Source: Brienomyrus brachyistius (lineage: Eukaryota; Chordata; Actinopteri; Osteoglossiformes; Mormyridae). Taken from it: a stretch of DNA of 64,000 bases. This document shows positions 39,211 through 52,062 of the stretch, piece after piece. The first letter of the stretch is position 1. Each line of letters starts with the position of its first letter. The notes below the pieces were generated by a model. It was given only the letters and a program-made list of their open reading frames with translations, ran no database searches and was not told where the DNA came from. The DNA is taken from positions 9,202,452 to 9,266,451 of the forward strand of contig NC_064543.1 of NCBI RefSeq assembly GCF_023856365.1. Direction: 5' to 3'. Made by a program: the position numbers and the translations under genes.

Positions 39211-42200
39211 TTTAAGACGCTGCGATGAATTTTCCCGATACTAGGTCAATAAGGACCCAAGCTATGAATACCATCTATCCAAACACTGTTGAGAAAGTGC
39301 AACAGTTTTTTTTTTTTTTTTTTGTTTTTTTTTTTTGTACACATACACACACACACACGGAAAAGAGCTGAGTAAAAATACAGAGTACTACTTCAGGTAT
39401 TTCTGAAAAAGGAAAGTATTTAAATGCCTGTAGATCATGTCTTGGGCCCTTAAGGCCAGTACCTGAGATCCTGCGGGAGGTCAGTAGTTTTTTTTTAGTT
39501 TCCCATTTGTTTTTGCTTGAATTTCCTTCTTGAATCCACCAGGAAATCGGTTTCATGCTGATGCATTGTGGGTGCAAGCAAGGCGGGGGTAATTTAAAGG
39601 GGAACAGAAAAGAGGGTCCGGGTGCCGAGACTGAAGCAGTGGTCTACTTGGCGCTGGCAGGCAGGGGGTGTTCAGCAGCTCTGGGTCAGCCGGGTGGCAG
39701 CTGTGCTGCAGATGCTGTGCTGGCCTTTGCGTCGCCCTTCACTCCGGCTCGCCTTTCGTATCCCCTCTGCGCCTCTCATGGGGTAGCTGGGCATTGAGAC
39801 TGGTACTTCACTAGGGCTCAGCATTGTTGCAGTGGGAGGCGTTTAAAGCCCAAGGAAGGAATGCAAGCCAAAAGACTTGCACATTCACTTAATTGCTCCA
39901 AAGAGAAGGAAATTTATTAGGCCATCTGTGTAGGTTGAAACATTAGCTCTGAGACCATAATTTCAAGTTCAGAATGAGTAAATTATGTAATCTCACTGCT
40001 GATTGCTGAGGTGATCTGATGATTATAGGGTGACTATAGAGTAATTTACACAGAAGTGTGCTTTTACATGCCTAACGGCACACAGTACATCACCAGCTAC
40101 AACAGTGAAGATGACCTTTTGCACAGATTTTTCGACGAGCTGCCTTTAGCGAAATTGAAAGTAACGTTCTGTTCAAGTATGCTGTCCTCATTGCCGCTTT
40201 TCAAAGGTAGGAGCTGGGCCACACTGATTGGCTGACAGGCCTTCAGCCTTTGTGTGATTGGCCAGGTCTGCCCCCTAACCCCATGGTGCTTAGTGGCTGA
40301 TAGTGCAGTCTGCATACCAACCTCATGATGAAAGTCTGTGAGGTGAAACGTGGAGAAATGAGCAGCCCGTTTGGCGCCCCTGTCTCTGAACCCCACTGCC
40401 CCCTCCCCACACTTCTCTGCCCAGCACTAATACTGTCCAGCAGCAGCTATTAACTTGTGGTGAAACGTAGGAATGTTGAGGATCATTGTAAAGGCTTCAG
40501 GAATGTGGGGGGGGGGGGGGTTTGACTGCCAAAGCAAATAAAATGATTTGTGCTTACCGTACAACTTCTTTTGAGTATCCTGGAATAGTGACCATTTATT
40601 CCTTAAGAATAATTGAAGAGGCAGAAAAACTGGAATACCATGCTGTTGCTACTATAAATAGTAACTGGACATAAAGAGGCTGGTCATATTTCAGGTTAGT
40701 ATTTATAGCAAACATTTTAAGGTGTTTGTATATGTTTCCTTCTTATCCCTTTTCATTAAAATCTCTCATTATGAAAAGTGTTTGCTTCCATGCCACATCT
40801 GTTTTGATGGGGGGGGTCTTTGTTTTTTTTTTTACTCTATGCAAAGGAGTCACAGATATAGTCCCATGGGGGGCATTTCCTCCTGTTGGTCATTTTATAT
40901 GTTTAATTTATGAAATGAGGAGGAAAACCCTTCTGTAATTTGGTGAGAGAATGGTAAATGCTACATAGTACCTGTGTTAACCAGCTACATAGTAACACAC
41001 AGTTGGGCTTAGAATCAAGCCTGGCATCCATGTAACCATGTATGAACACGGTCTTGCATATCATTCCTGGTCATGTAATAGGTCTTAAACAGGGACTGGA
41101 TTGTCATGTTTTGTGAATTGCAGAATGGCACCACTCTTGACCCGTGAAAGACTTCAATGGTCTTTTGTTAAGAACTTTTGCAAGTCCCTCCTGTTCCTGG
41201 TATAATCTTTACTGTGCAATATGACCTGAAACATGACAAACCAACAATTAACTGGCAGTCAGCAGGACCTGGTACTTACTGTGGTCGTTAGTTTGCTTTG
41301 TTTCACCTCCCAGGAATGTTGGTTAAATGTTGCTACTTATCTGGAAAGGAGTAGTTTGAGCAAAATTATCGTTTTCAGTCATTACGTCCTCTAGGGATTG
41401 TATTCCCTCTGCTTAGCTCTTCATTCTCGGTTGTATTCTTGTTAACTCCTGAAGTGGAGGCCGCAGTCTTCTGACTGTAGGTTTATCTGCCAGTGATGGC
41501 ACCTCAGCCCTGGCCTTTGTGCTGGGGAACCAGGGTGCCGGACTGTTCCGTTGAATCAACATCCACAACAATGACAACAAAGGTGGATTTCATTGCGGAC
41601 TTTTCCTTGTGATGAAGTTAAGCCTGTTTTTATCTCTTCCTCTCGCTGCTGAAGTATGTGTAAACACAAGGATCTTGCTTCCTCTGTAAGCATCCAGTTA
41701 CCCACAACCCCCATAGGCTCAGCCACCACTGCAGATCTAGATACTCCCAGTTTTTCCTGATAATCCTGATTACTGCTTCTTTGAGAATGTGTGTGGTTCT
41801 CTCTCATACCCTGGATCCATGTTTGCCTTCATGCAGTGTTAAAGGTTCAGGGCAGGAACTTTGCATGGCGGTGGCGTTATTTGCATGTTTTGAAAAATGA
41901 GTTTTACCTTTAGCATTACCATGTTTTGAGGCGGCTCTTTTGCAGCTCTTTACATTGCTGCTGTGTATTGACTGCATGATTACAGGAACAAACTTTAATT
42001 AGTAAATAGGCCAGAACATTTCATTGGTTCTCCAGTTTGTTCTGTGACAGCAGTGAAACTCGTGCTTTAATGCATGAATGTGTGTTTTTGCCTGGGTGTT
42101 GAGACATGCTGGCATCCACGTTGGTAGTAGTTGGTAATTCATGAAATCTGTGAATACCTCAGGCTGCCCTACAACGTGACCATTGTGGCCACGCAGTGAG

Positions 42201-44012
42201 AAGCGTTCGGGAATTCCTTTAAGTGGGCAGGGCTCTCTTGAGTAGGCTATGAGGCAGACATGCTATGTGAAAGGCCCGCCTTTGTTGGAGGCAGTCGGCA
42301 GGCTGTGTTTGTGCTGTTGCTGGGCCCTTGGTAAGGGCTTGGATTGGGCCTGCAGCACACATACATTGCCAGCCTGAGACCACTACTCAATACACCCTTT
42401 GTTTCCAAATGTCAGGGGTGGGGCCCTTCTTCATGCATGTTTTTAAATCCCTCCAAAGAGCTCTGATGTTGACATTATAAAGGGGTCACTTTTGGAGTGC
42501 CTTAATTTTCTGCTTAGTCCATTTTTGTTTTCTTTGCACTGTAACTATATTTAATATACACTCTTTTATGGATCCTTTCCTCTGAGTAAATTGAAGTGGA
42601 AACAAACAGTATATAGCAAATGGGTCACATCGGGTGTGCTTCCCTCCATTAAAGCTACAACTGACACAGGCATACCTCTCATTACAGAACTTAGCTGTAC
42701 TGCCAATGAGGGAAGCACTTCTGCGTAACAATTCCTGTGTGCGTGTTTGTAATATAATGTGGTGATTAATATGGTTTTTCATACTCCACTGCATTCTTGG
42801 CATACTCCATGGACACCGCAATAGCACCCAGATCTTGGTGGAGTAGCACCCTTTCCTGGCCGCCTGTCCCGGGCTCCGTTTTATCCCTCCCTAAGTGCCA
42901 GTGAAGCCTGGCCTTTGCCAAAGTGTGACTGCTTATCAGAACATTCCTGGTATGTTTGCAGTTCTACACTTTGCCTGATCACTCCCTGCCTTCTGATTGG
43001 CTCTGCAGATTGGAACCGTGTGTAGTTCTTGCTGATTGGTCTTGCTCTTGATTGACGGATCTGCCCACAGTCAGATTCCCTCAGCCTGGCAGTCACCTTT
43101 GAATGACCCTGTTGCTGGAGGCTCCACACTTCTCAATAATATGACGTTGAAATGGATATTAAGTTGGAGAATATAATTTTTTTTGTGGTGTGTCCCTAGA
43201 GGTTTGTGGTCAAGAATCGGTTTAGCTGAATAACCAGGTCTTTATCCAGCCCCTTTGAAGGTTGGTTTTCATGTTTTTGAGTAAATGATTTCCTAATAGA
43301 TTGACTTGTTGCCAATCTACGCTACCTGCATTGTGATTGGACTAAAGAACTGACCAATGAACAGTCCTTTTTGGAACATACTGATCCAAGATATCTTTTT
43401 GAACTGTGCAATATTGTTAGGATTAGCTTTCCTCATTGCAACAGTATTGCTCACGCTTTCCTGTTCTTGTGTACTTTGAAGCTTGAATTTCCAGAAGTTA
43501 AAGTAGTTTATTTTAGTTTAGTTTTTTGCTTTTCAGGGTAATTAGCTTTTGGCTGTGTGTCTAAACTATCTTTTCTTATTGTGGAGATAAAATATTAAAG
43601 GTATGATAAGAAATAAGAGAAGCTATTGATCTCAGGGGGAAATTCTTGTGCGTACAGCAGTAAGGTATGTAACGTGCAGACAAACATTCTTATTTTGTTC
43701 TGTTCTAATTGTGTTCTCTGTGAAAATCCCTGGCTAGTTATTAAATCATTCAGCTTTTAGGTGCAGGAGAACAAAGGGTTAGACAAAGTATGCGTGCCAG
43801 TCATGAAATACAATACTGGCATTACTTCACAAACATTAGCATAGAGAGTGACCCTCCGTCGTAACCTTTGAACCCAGAGAGCAACTCGATTGATCTTATT
43901 TACCACAGCCAGATTGTCAAGATAAAAGCTTGAAATCAACAGCTTTGACTTTGCCTTTTGATTTAATTTTGCCTGGTAAAAAATAAATGAATAAATACCT
44001 GGCTGATTCTTG

Positions 44013-44083
44013 GCTCCTGTAGCTCAAAAAGTAGAGCGTTGCGCCAATAATGCAAAGATCATAGGTTCAAATCCCAGGGAGCA
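44013..44083 (+). repeat. tRNA-like pseudogene or SINE head (Ile-AAT-like)
   Basis: The sequence has an A box (tagctcaaaaagtagagc), a B box (ggttcaaatcc) and ends that pair (gctcctg with cagggagc, imperfect). The anticodon loop region reads ccaataa, suggesting AAT, but position 33 is C instead of T and the T stem has mismatches. A working tRNA is unlikely. Near-identical heads are common in teleost genomes as tRNA-derived repeats. Confidence 0.6.
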
Positions 44084-44289
44084 CACACGGAATTGTAACC
44101 CTTCTTTCGACTATTAATAAGTTTGGGTTAACCCATTAGATAAGTTAATATGAATGTAAACGATTTTGAATGTGCCAGAAAGTTTGAGTTTTTGGTCTGC
44201 CTTTTTTTGTGCCAGAAATTTCCAGTTCCAGAATGAATCCAATTTAAATTCAAACCTGCTGCTATTTAAATGGTAAGGTAGTCATTATT

Positions 44290-44668
44290 AGTGGTGCACC
44301 GATGTGGAAATTTTGGCTAATACCGATTCTTGATACTGATAACTGGGTCACCTCTGAGTTCCACGAATCTGTTGTGAAATTCATGTCATTGGTAGTACAC
44401 ACATTCATGGCATCTTAAGTAGTATCAATGACATTCTTTAAACATGAGACTGTAGCGAGGTTCGAAGTGGTGAATGAGCTCATCAGCCAAGCACTCCATT
44501 TTTTCAGTGGTTGTCTTTAGCTCTGATGCTGCTGACTTTGAATATTGACTAAATATCAGCTGACAATATCGACCAAGATTTGATGTATCAGACCGTTGCC
44601 AACATTTTGATCTTTAATGAAAATCAGCCAATACTGATATGATAACCCATTTATATTGTACACCTCTC
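44290..44668. mobile_element. Decayed hAT-like non-autonomous element
   Basis: The left end is agtggtgcaccgatg and the right end, reverse-complemented, is agaggtgtacaatataaat. This resembles the ggggtgcaccgat inverted repeats of a widespread vertebrate hAT family. The inside keeps phrases such as ctaataccgattcttgatac and gccaatactgatatgat. There is no transposase frame. Target-site duplications are unclear. Confidence 0.6.
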
Positions 44669-45907
44669 ATCATATGTTACTAATAATTTCTTGGCACTTG
44701 CATATCTTTTTACAAATCTATTTTTCTGATTCTGAACTGGAAACTGGTCAATGTTCCTGCTTAGTCTGAATATAAAAATTTTTATACTTTAAAATATTTG
44801 TGTTTGCATGTAGGAGAGGAAAATCGTCGCAGTACTCGTGGTAAATTGCACTTGCAGGATAACTTCCTGAAACACAATGTACTTTCTGCTGGAGCTTGTG
44901 GCTGGTGGTGGATATTTCATTAAGTGTGTCTAATCCAGCCATGTTGCTGTCCTCCCCTGTGGTGTTTGAGGTTCAGTGCATGCTGAGCTCCTTCCCTAGG
45001 GGCGGCACATCGCTGCACTTCTTGTAGTCGCACTGTAGCTGAGGACAGGCTGCCTCCTGTGTTTCTCTGGGTAAATCCAGATGACTTTGCTGGTAGGCTT
45101 GCTGGATGGCCTGTCCAGGTCACTGGCCACTGCAGACTCTCTTCGTGTGGAAATCATGGCTTTTTCTTTAAGGGCCGGCCTGAGGTACTTGCATTTTGTA
45201 TTTCATTTTTTGTAATTTTTTTGTAGTGGGAGGCAGTCATATGATACCTAAAGGAAACTGGTTCCTGCTTGATGGATCACATTTGCAGCTTCTCATTTGG
45301 GGAAATTCTGGTTACAGGAACAATGAGAAGTTTGGATTAAATGAAGAAAGCATGTTAAGCTGTAAATTCCTCCTGCGTTTATGGACGACACTTAAGAAGG
45401 CATATTTATTGTGTTTGGTGCATTGATAAAATGTTTTGGAACAGTAAATTATTGTGCAGTTTTAGTTTTTAAAATATATAGTCATGCCTTATCTGTTCTG
45501 AGATTGCGAAGTGATGCAGTTATGTGCAGAAATATTTTCTCCTTTACAAGGAAAATGTATATCAATATGGATTTTTTTTTTTGTGATTCAGTGATCATTA
45601 TGTTTTTATATATGAAATTGTGTATACAGGCAGTGACTATTGATAAATGAGAAATATTCACAGTCATATTGTATTTTCATACTTTATATCCGCAAAAGTA
45701 AGTTTTGGATAGTTTTTATTTATGATGATAAAATTACAGTGTTGCTGTCGGCCAGACTAGAGGAAGTAATGCGTCTTTTCAAATTTAGAGGGGTGTTCAG
45801 ACTCAGCCTTGGCAAAGTGTAAACGAACCTCCTCAGGGATGACGATAAGCTGTCTCGCCTCTTGTGGTTCAGAAATCGCATCTCGTATTTTGCTGTGGCT
45901 TTTGGCT

Positions 45908-46036
45908 GTGGATCCATCCATCCATTTTCATGACTGCTTATCCAGTTCAGGGTCATGGTAAGCCCAGCCAGGAAGCATAGGGCATGAGATAAGGGGCCCT
46001 CTGGATGGTGTGGCAGTCAGTGCGAGGGTATGCACT
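45908..46036 (-). repeat. SINE 3' half, reverse orientation
   Basis: The text tggatccatccatccatttt, then catgactgcttatccagttc, is the reverse complement of the SINE tail. It continues with gcccagccaggaagcatag and ends at the (GT)n tract. Confidence 0.55.
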
Positions 46037-46038
46037 CC

Positions 46039-46041
<3 letters not shown>

Positions 46042-46075
<34 letters not shown>
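46042..46075 (+). repeat. (GT)n microsatellite
   Basis: A pure (GT)17 tract between a SINE fragment and a decayed transposon. Confidence 0.95.
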
Positions 46076-46077
<2 letters not shown>

Positions 46078-46079
46078 CA

Positions 46080-46440
46080 TTTATTAGAAACACCTAATCG
46101 ATACCAGGTGGGCCACATTTTTACCTCCTGAATGTCATCTTGGGATATGTGCTTTGGATTCCGAGAAGCCATTTTGCACATCACTATCGTACCGAGTTGT
46201 TATCTGCGCATTTGTGACCTTTGTGTTCGGTCAGAGGGGAATGGCAAAACCCAATCTCATCAACGAGGTGTTTCAGCCACGGAAGAGCTATCGGCTGTGT
46301 GGTTTTTGCTAATTACACAGTTTTTTTCTATGGGATTAGTGTGTGAAAATACTTGGATGATCTTCTAGATGAGATGCTGGAACCAGCATGTAAGGCACCA
46401 ACAATCATAACGTCCATAATTGCTTAGAATGACACCTGAT
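46080..46440. mobile_element. Decayed copy of a widespread teleost DNA repeat
   Basis: The left end atttattagaaacacctaat matches the terminal ttattaggaacacct of a very common fish element. The interior keeps ctcatcaacgaggtgtttc, gtgtgtgaaaatacttgg and ggcaccaacaatcataacg in the order of that element. Large internal deletions are evident. No intact frame remains. Confidence 0.55.
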
Positions 46441-46983
46441 CTAATCCGTAGTTGAACAGTAAGGGAACACCCTGTGTGTGTGCTGTATGTATTCGGTTGC
46501 AGCCGCATGATTCACCATTTGTAGGAGCCGTCTGCTTGGATTAACAAGCAGGCGTGCCCAATAACCTGCCTATTGACTGTGTGTGTATAACACATGTAAC
46601 GCTGCATGTACACGTTACACTCAATTCTTCATGCTTTGGTGTGTGTTTCTCCTCAACATTTGTCTTTCAGCATCTGCTGCCCACAGCAATAGCTCTTGTG
46701 CAAGTCTTTCATTCTCGAAGGGTTGTTGAAGTTTTGAAAGTTTTCGTGGAATGCTTCCGGCAGTTACTATATGAGTTTGTTTCCAAGGTGACGCACACTA
46801 GCTGTGAAAGTCTTCCTTGGCTGCTCTGATTGCATGTTCTGAGACTGATAAGGAGAAGGGCACTTTGGCCGTTCAAACGCAAATACGTGTTTGGGACACT
46901 AGTGCATGTACACAGATGGACTGCATAGTGACTTTGTAAATCCTGAAACACTAATAGTGCTTTCATAGTACAGTGATGCTTCT

Positions 46984-46984
<1 letters not shown>

Positions 46985-47038
<54 letters not shown>
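46985..47038 (+). repeat. (GT)n microsatellite, 27 units
   Basis: A pure (GT)27 array, the longest dinucleotide tract in the window. On the other strand it creates a meaningless poly-His/Thr frame. Confidence 0.95.
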
Positions 47039-47041
<3 letters not shown>

Positions 47042-48239
47042 GAACAGGGTGCAGCTGTTCTCTGTTCTTTTCTTCCCTCAGGAGTCCTGTTAGAGGACAA
47101 TTGAATCTTGCCATGGCTGCCTCACGGTGGTGCTCATTTGGAGCTGTACTGCGCAAATCATCCACATCTGACTGGCTGTCGGCATCTTCCTCCTGGCCCC
47201 AGATTCCAAACTCAGTTGCTGCAAAAGCCCTCTCTGCTTTGGATGCTGCAGAGCAGCAGATGGATATTTTTAGTGTCTGATAGCAAAGAAGTGCTTGAAC
47301 CGGATTAGTGTGTGGATTTTTCCCCCCTCCTTTTATCAGACTCTCTATGATGTGAATATCATATTGAGCAGCTTGCCGTTTCAGGTCATTCTGTTATAAT
47401 CCCCCCATTGTGGGAGTGGGGTGCAGCTTCTGTTGAAAATAAGAATGTGGAATAAGCAGGACTGCGCAGAAGTTGTGAAGGTGAATTCTGTGAGCCGCCG
47501 CTCTATGGCTCTGGGATTAGCTCACTACTGTGTTTTACAGCATGCGTTCGCCTGCAGCTACCTTTAAACTCTGCATGTAGGTAATTTAGTCGGTTTGGGA
47601 AACTGGCGTATAGGTCATGTGTGTGGAATCTGTTGCCTTGCGAGCGATGCACTGATATCGGTCCCAGTGTGGGAAGTCAGCCAGAGGAACCGGGAGAGGC
47701 CCGGGCTCAATTTAACGTGCATCGGGGTGCAGTGGGAGGGGGGGGCGTGTCCTTTTTGTGGAGGCCCATTCATGGCGATCACCTGCTCTCACTCACCTGC
47801 TCACTTGGCTGCAAAAAGAGAGTGGAGCGCCTGCTCCTCAGCCCCACACTAAAGGAATTTCTGTCGTCCCCGCTGCTGAGAGTGGAGTCGCCCCCTGTAG
47901 CTCTCCTTCCTTCATTTCACCCCCCTGGTGCTTTTTCAGTTACACTCCCCACACCTCCTGCCTTGCCAGAGCTGGGGTTGATCAGTAAGAGTGTGTTGTC
48001 TGCACTGCTGTAGTCTTTTTTTTTTTTTTTTTTGGGAGTGTCAGGGTGGAGTTGTTGTGATCCAGATGTCGAGTCGTGCTTCCCCATCTTGTCATGTCTT
48101 CTCCACACCGGCTGCGGGTGGGTGTTTCCTGCACGTGAGCAGTCCCCGAGTATGTGCATGCTGTGATTTTAGATATTGAAACTGTCCCCTGTCAGAAGAG
48201 CTTCAGAGAATCCGTGACCCTCGACCTGCCCTTTCAGCA

Positions 48240-48430
48240 GTGCGGGCAGTTTGTTCGCCGCCGACATGCGCGTGCCGGTTTTCGGCAGATTGTGTTTCAG
48301 ATCGCTCTGAGCGCAGTGTAAGTGGTGTCAGTCGGCTCGTGTCAGCTGCGCGGCTGCTGGCGAATGTGTCTAACACAGACGCGCCGACTCCATGGGAGTG
48401 CAAACGGTGGCTGGATAAACTGAGAAAGTC
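48240..48430 (+). promoter_or_regulatory. CpG-rich patch inside tjp1 intron 1
   Basis: A short CpG-dense segment in an otherwise CpG-poor intron. An acceptor-like ccctttcag ends at 48237, and a consensus gtaagt donor starts at 48318. The reading frames between them are open in one or two phases, but no known peptide results. It might be an internal promoter, an untranslated exon or a chance cluster. Confidence 0.25.
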
Positions 48431-48817
48431 TTCGCCATCACTCTGGCTTCTTGTCAGTTCTGCCAACTGTGCCGTTTTCCTCTTGGGCTGTGACAGCTGT
48501 GATGTGTGGTTCAGGTGCATTTTTAGCGCTGCGGAGTGTGTTAGAAGGTCTATCCTTTCTCCCAGTCTCTCAGTAATAAGACAGCAATTGGACACGCATA
48601 GAGATTCCTAGGCTAGCCAGGCCCCAGCTAATCCCTCCCAGAACTCCCAAAGATTTGCTTTCTTTATTAGTGGTTTTCATGCAGGTGTGAGTGCACTAAT
48701 TTCTGGTTCAGTAGTGGCAGACTGGGTAAGGTGGTTTTTCCGGATTTTTGGTGATTGGTGATTTTTCGCACCTCCAAAACTGCTGGGTTGTTTGTAGCAC
48801 CCTCAGTCTGGTCATGG

Positions 48818-48821
<4 letters not shown>

Positions 48822-48850
<29 letters not shown>
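48822..48850 (+). repeat. (TG)n microsatellite
   Basis: A pure TG tract of about 29 bases within tjp1 intron 1. Confidence 0.9.
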
Positions 48851-48852
<2 letters not shown>

Positions 48853-49710
48853 AGTATATTTATATGGTATGTAAAGACATATGTATTTGTTTGCTGTATT
48901 TTTTTTTTAACTCTGCAAAATTTAGTCATTCTGTTGGGTTTATTTGATTGTTTGTTTTTAGATGTATTCCAGTTTTCTCCCTGCCATACTACTGCTTTGA
49001 GACCCATGCATCCTTTGTAGATTTTCTAAAGCACCGCGGTATGCTTATGTAAATGTCTGACATGGTCAGTCGTGACGGTGTTTTTCCCTTCAGACACCCC
49101 CTGTGGTGATGCGAGAACCTGGCAGTGTCTAAGGGATGCTCACGAAAAAGCAGCATTTCCAGTACAGTCTGCAATCTGCAGTGCATCGCTTTCAGATTTC
49201 TGTTCTGAATTTTTCTGGCAGATTCTCATAGTCCCAGAGTTTGAACTACTTCGCAAGAACTTGTAAAAGTTAACTTTATTTGGTTAAAATGGGGTGAGGA
49301 ATGTGTGGGTATACAAACACAAATCTATTTTTTTAGTTTTTATTTTTTTGTTAGATTATTTTGAATGACAGTTTCTGTGGTACTGTACTGGGCAGATTGT
49401 TGCGTAGATCCATCAAAACGACATGCTGTTCCTCAAAGGACTCTCTGATGTGCTCCTTAGGCAAGGCTGGTTTGACTTGTTGGCAAGCGTTACCTCAGAA
49501 GGTCATGGGCCGGGTCGACAAGACAGAGCCTTCCCACTGCATTAGTCACTGTTCCTTTTCCGCTTTGATTCATCTAGACACTGTGAAAGGTGGGCACTCC
49601 GCTGTCTGTTTTAATGTCTGGAGCTTTTCTTTTAATCCCTTTGCTCCATGGTCCAAAGATGGTTTTCCTGCATTCCGGATCTTGGTGAAAGACATCAGGA
49701 AGTAGGATTG

Positions 49711-49737
49711 GGGGTGGGGGGGGGGGGGGGGGCGGGG
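49711..49737 (+). repeat. Poly-G tract with flanking G runs
   Basis: The order is GGGG-T-G17-C-GGGG, able to form a G-quadruplex on the + strand. The reverse strand is a proline-coding run in a chance frame. Confidence 0.9.
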
Positions 49738-51800
49738 CTTCTCGTTCGATCTGCTGGCTTCTCCCTGGCCACCTTCTGCCTTGCTCTCTCCTCCCCTGCC
49801 CTCCTGTCTCTGGGTACATTGGTTATACTCGTAAAACCCTCGCGAGATATACGGCGGCAGAGAGAATAACATGTCTGAGTATATCAGCCTCAGTGCACCC
49901 TGTGCAAATTCAGCTTTATGGAAGTGTGCAAAATGAGAGTGACTTTCTGCTGAAGTGCGTGTTTTGGCTGATCTGCTCCATCTCACTGAAGCTTGTGCCT
50001 TATCAGAGTCCTGCCTGTGAGTTGGCCCGTGATGTACGTGGGCCCCTTGTACTGGGCCTTTTGAAGGCTTTACACTGGCTGCTGTCAGTGCTCTGTGTCT
50101 CGGAACAAAGACCCTTTTAGAGAACAGATCAAGGCCCTGGCCATGCGTCCGGTTACCCACTTCTGTCCTTTGTGCTCAGTGCTGGGCTCATTTTGGCCGT
50201 GGTTCAGGCCAGAATAAATGTTAATGTATAAATCTACGGATCATTCTGACCAATAAAGGGCTTGTTGTCTGCCCCTGCTTGTTGTCACATATTAGATTAC
50301 ATTTTATCTTCTTTATGCTTTATTTTCAGTTTTATCTCCTTGACTGCAGAAGAAACATTTTACTTTGTCAGAGATTGTTTTGGTCCTTGCTGTACTACAC
50401 TGCCTACGTATAATCTGTTAATCTCTGACTAGCTTGATGTGTCACTCTGTGTTCTCTCTATATCGAGGTCTCTGACCTTGGCATGTTCCTGTGTCCAGCC
50501 TCGGCCATACTGCACTGTGACGCCCATCCTCCTTCCGCAAAGAGAGAGCTTGTTTGCGCCAGTCATCCGGCCCAGCTGGAACGGAGGCAGCCTCTGCCTC
50601 TGTCTCTGAGCTGTGGCCACACCCAGGTGGCTGAGCCTGCCTGGGTGCCTTTCGTGGGTGAAACCAGCTGAGCGACAAGGTTATGGGTGTGGACCCAGCG
50701 TGTCGCTGTCTTGGCCTCCTAATGGAGTCAACAGCACAGCAGTGCGAGGGGTAGTCAGCAAACGGGAGGGGGTGGAGGGTAAGGTGAGGCAAGGCGCCAG
50801 GCTGTGTGCGGGACTCCCTTCATTGTGCTAGAACATCTGAGGGGTTGTGCATGTGGTTCTTCCTGAAGGTCCTGTTTGTACAGGTTTATCCTGGACGTAC
50901 TTGTGCCGCGGCTGTTCAGGGGTCTGTGTGCGTGCCTGTGTGTGTGTGTATGCTTGTGCATATGCATATTAGGGCTGTGCCCTCTCACTCAAAACCGCTG
51001 GGAAGCGGAACAGGTTGTTGTCACAGTAAACTCTGCGACTAGTCTGAGGTAGACCAGAGAAACGATACACTAATCGGTAGTCAGCAGGAAGTGTAGCTTT
51101 TATGGCCTTTCCAGTGTATTTTTTTTTTCTTCATTAAAAAAAGGCCCGTCCAATAAAACTTGTGGGGCGGATCGGGTCCGTGGTATACAGCGGCGTTCGG
51201 CTGAAGCGAACCAGCACGAATCCTGTTACTGAAGTGTCACTGACGTAGCCGCCATCTGCTCTTCTAAGTCATACTTCCGCTCTTCAATTATTATTCCTAT
51301 CTGGGATTCAGCAGTGCATGTGTGTCTCTCTGACAGATTGTTGTGTTTGCTGGAGTTTAAAGCCCCAGCAGTCAGCGTGGTGGTGGGTTCTGCCCAGTAT
51401 CCCAGGTCCTTTTGATCCCATTCCCTCCCCCTACGGCACACGTCTGGTACGTACATGCTGGGGGTAGCTACTCAGGCCCAGATGCAGTGCTTGTTGTCTC
51501 CTCCCAAGTGTTTTATTTCTCTCATCATACTCTGTATATGTGTGCAGTGAAACACTCCAGTGTTCATGCCTCTGATTTGTTTGTGTCAGTGTCCTAGTAA
51601 AGAGCCTTTCAGACGCCCTGCCCGGTGTCTTGCCCTGAAGGACTTGCCTCTCTCCTACACACTGCCATGATCAGCATCAGCCCTATAGACCAACAGGGCC
51701 ACATGGCACCTTGGCACACTCAGGGGTAAAGCAGGGCATTCTGGGAATTCTGCTTCCTTGGTTTCGCCCAAGACCGCTGCCCTGTTCCTGCTCTTTAAAA

Positions 51801-52062
51801 CACACACAGACACACACATACTGGTTTTTAATTATATCTTTGTGTGGACTATCCTTACATTTCTATGGGGAAAACTCTAATCACAACATAACGACCTTAA
51901 CCCCTACCTTAACTATAAGTAACCAAACGAAATGAAAGACTTTTGGTATATTTAGTTACAGATTTTTTTTAAAAATTGGGTTTCCCTTTGTGGGGACCAA
52001 AAAAATGGTCACATCATCAAAAAAATTATCACCAGTTTGTGTATATGTGTGTGTGTGTGTGT
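51801..52062 (-). repeat. TGGGGAC repeat family, reverse copy
   Basis: Read in reverse complement, this copy carries the family order: tgtggggacc-like sequence, aaatctgtaactaaatatac, ggttaaggtcgttatgttg-like sequence, then ccccatagaaatg. The + strand keeps tttgtggggaccaaaaaaat and acatttctatggggaaaac. It is bordered by (CA)n and (TG)n tracts. Confidence 0.65.

Noticed and set aside
44013..44083. A functional tRNA-Ile gene
   Set aside because: Position 33 is not T, the T stem has mismatches and the acceptor pairing is imperfect. Similar sequences are common teleost repeats.
49570..50160. 196-codon open frame on the - strand
   Set aside because: It crosses a 17-base poly-G/C run that yields poly-Pro, and lies within tjp1 intron 1 without splice support.
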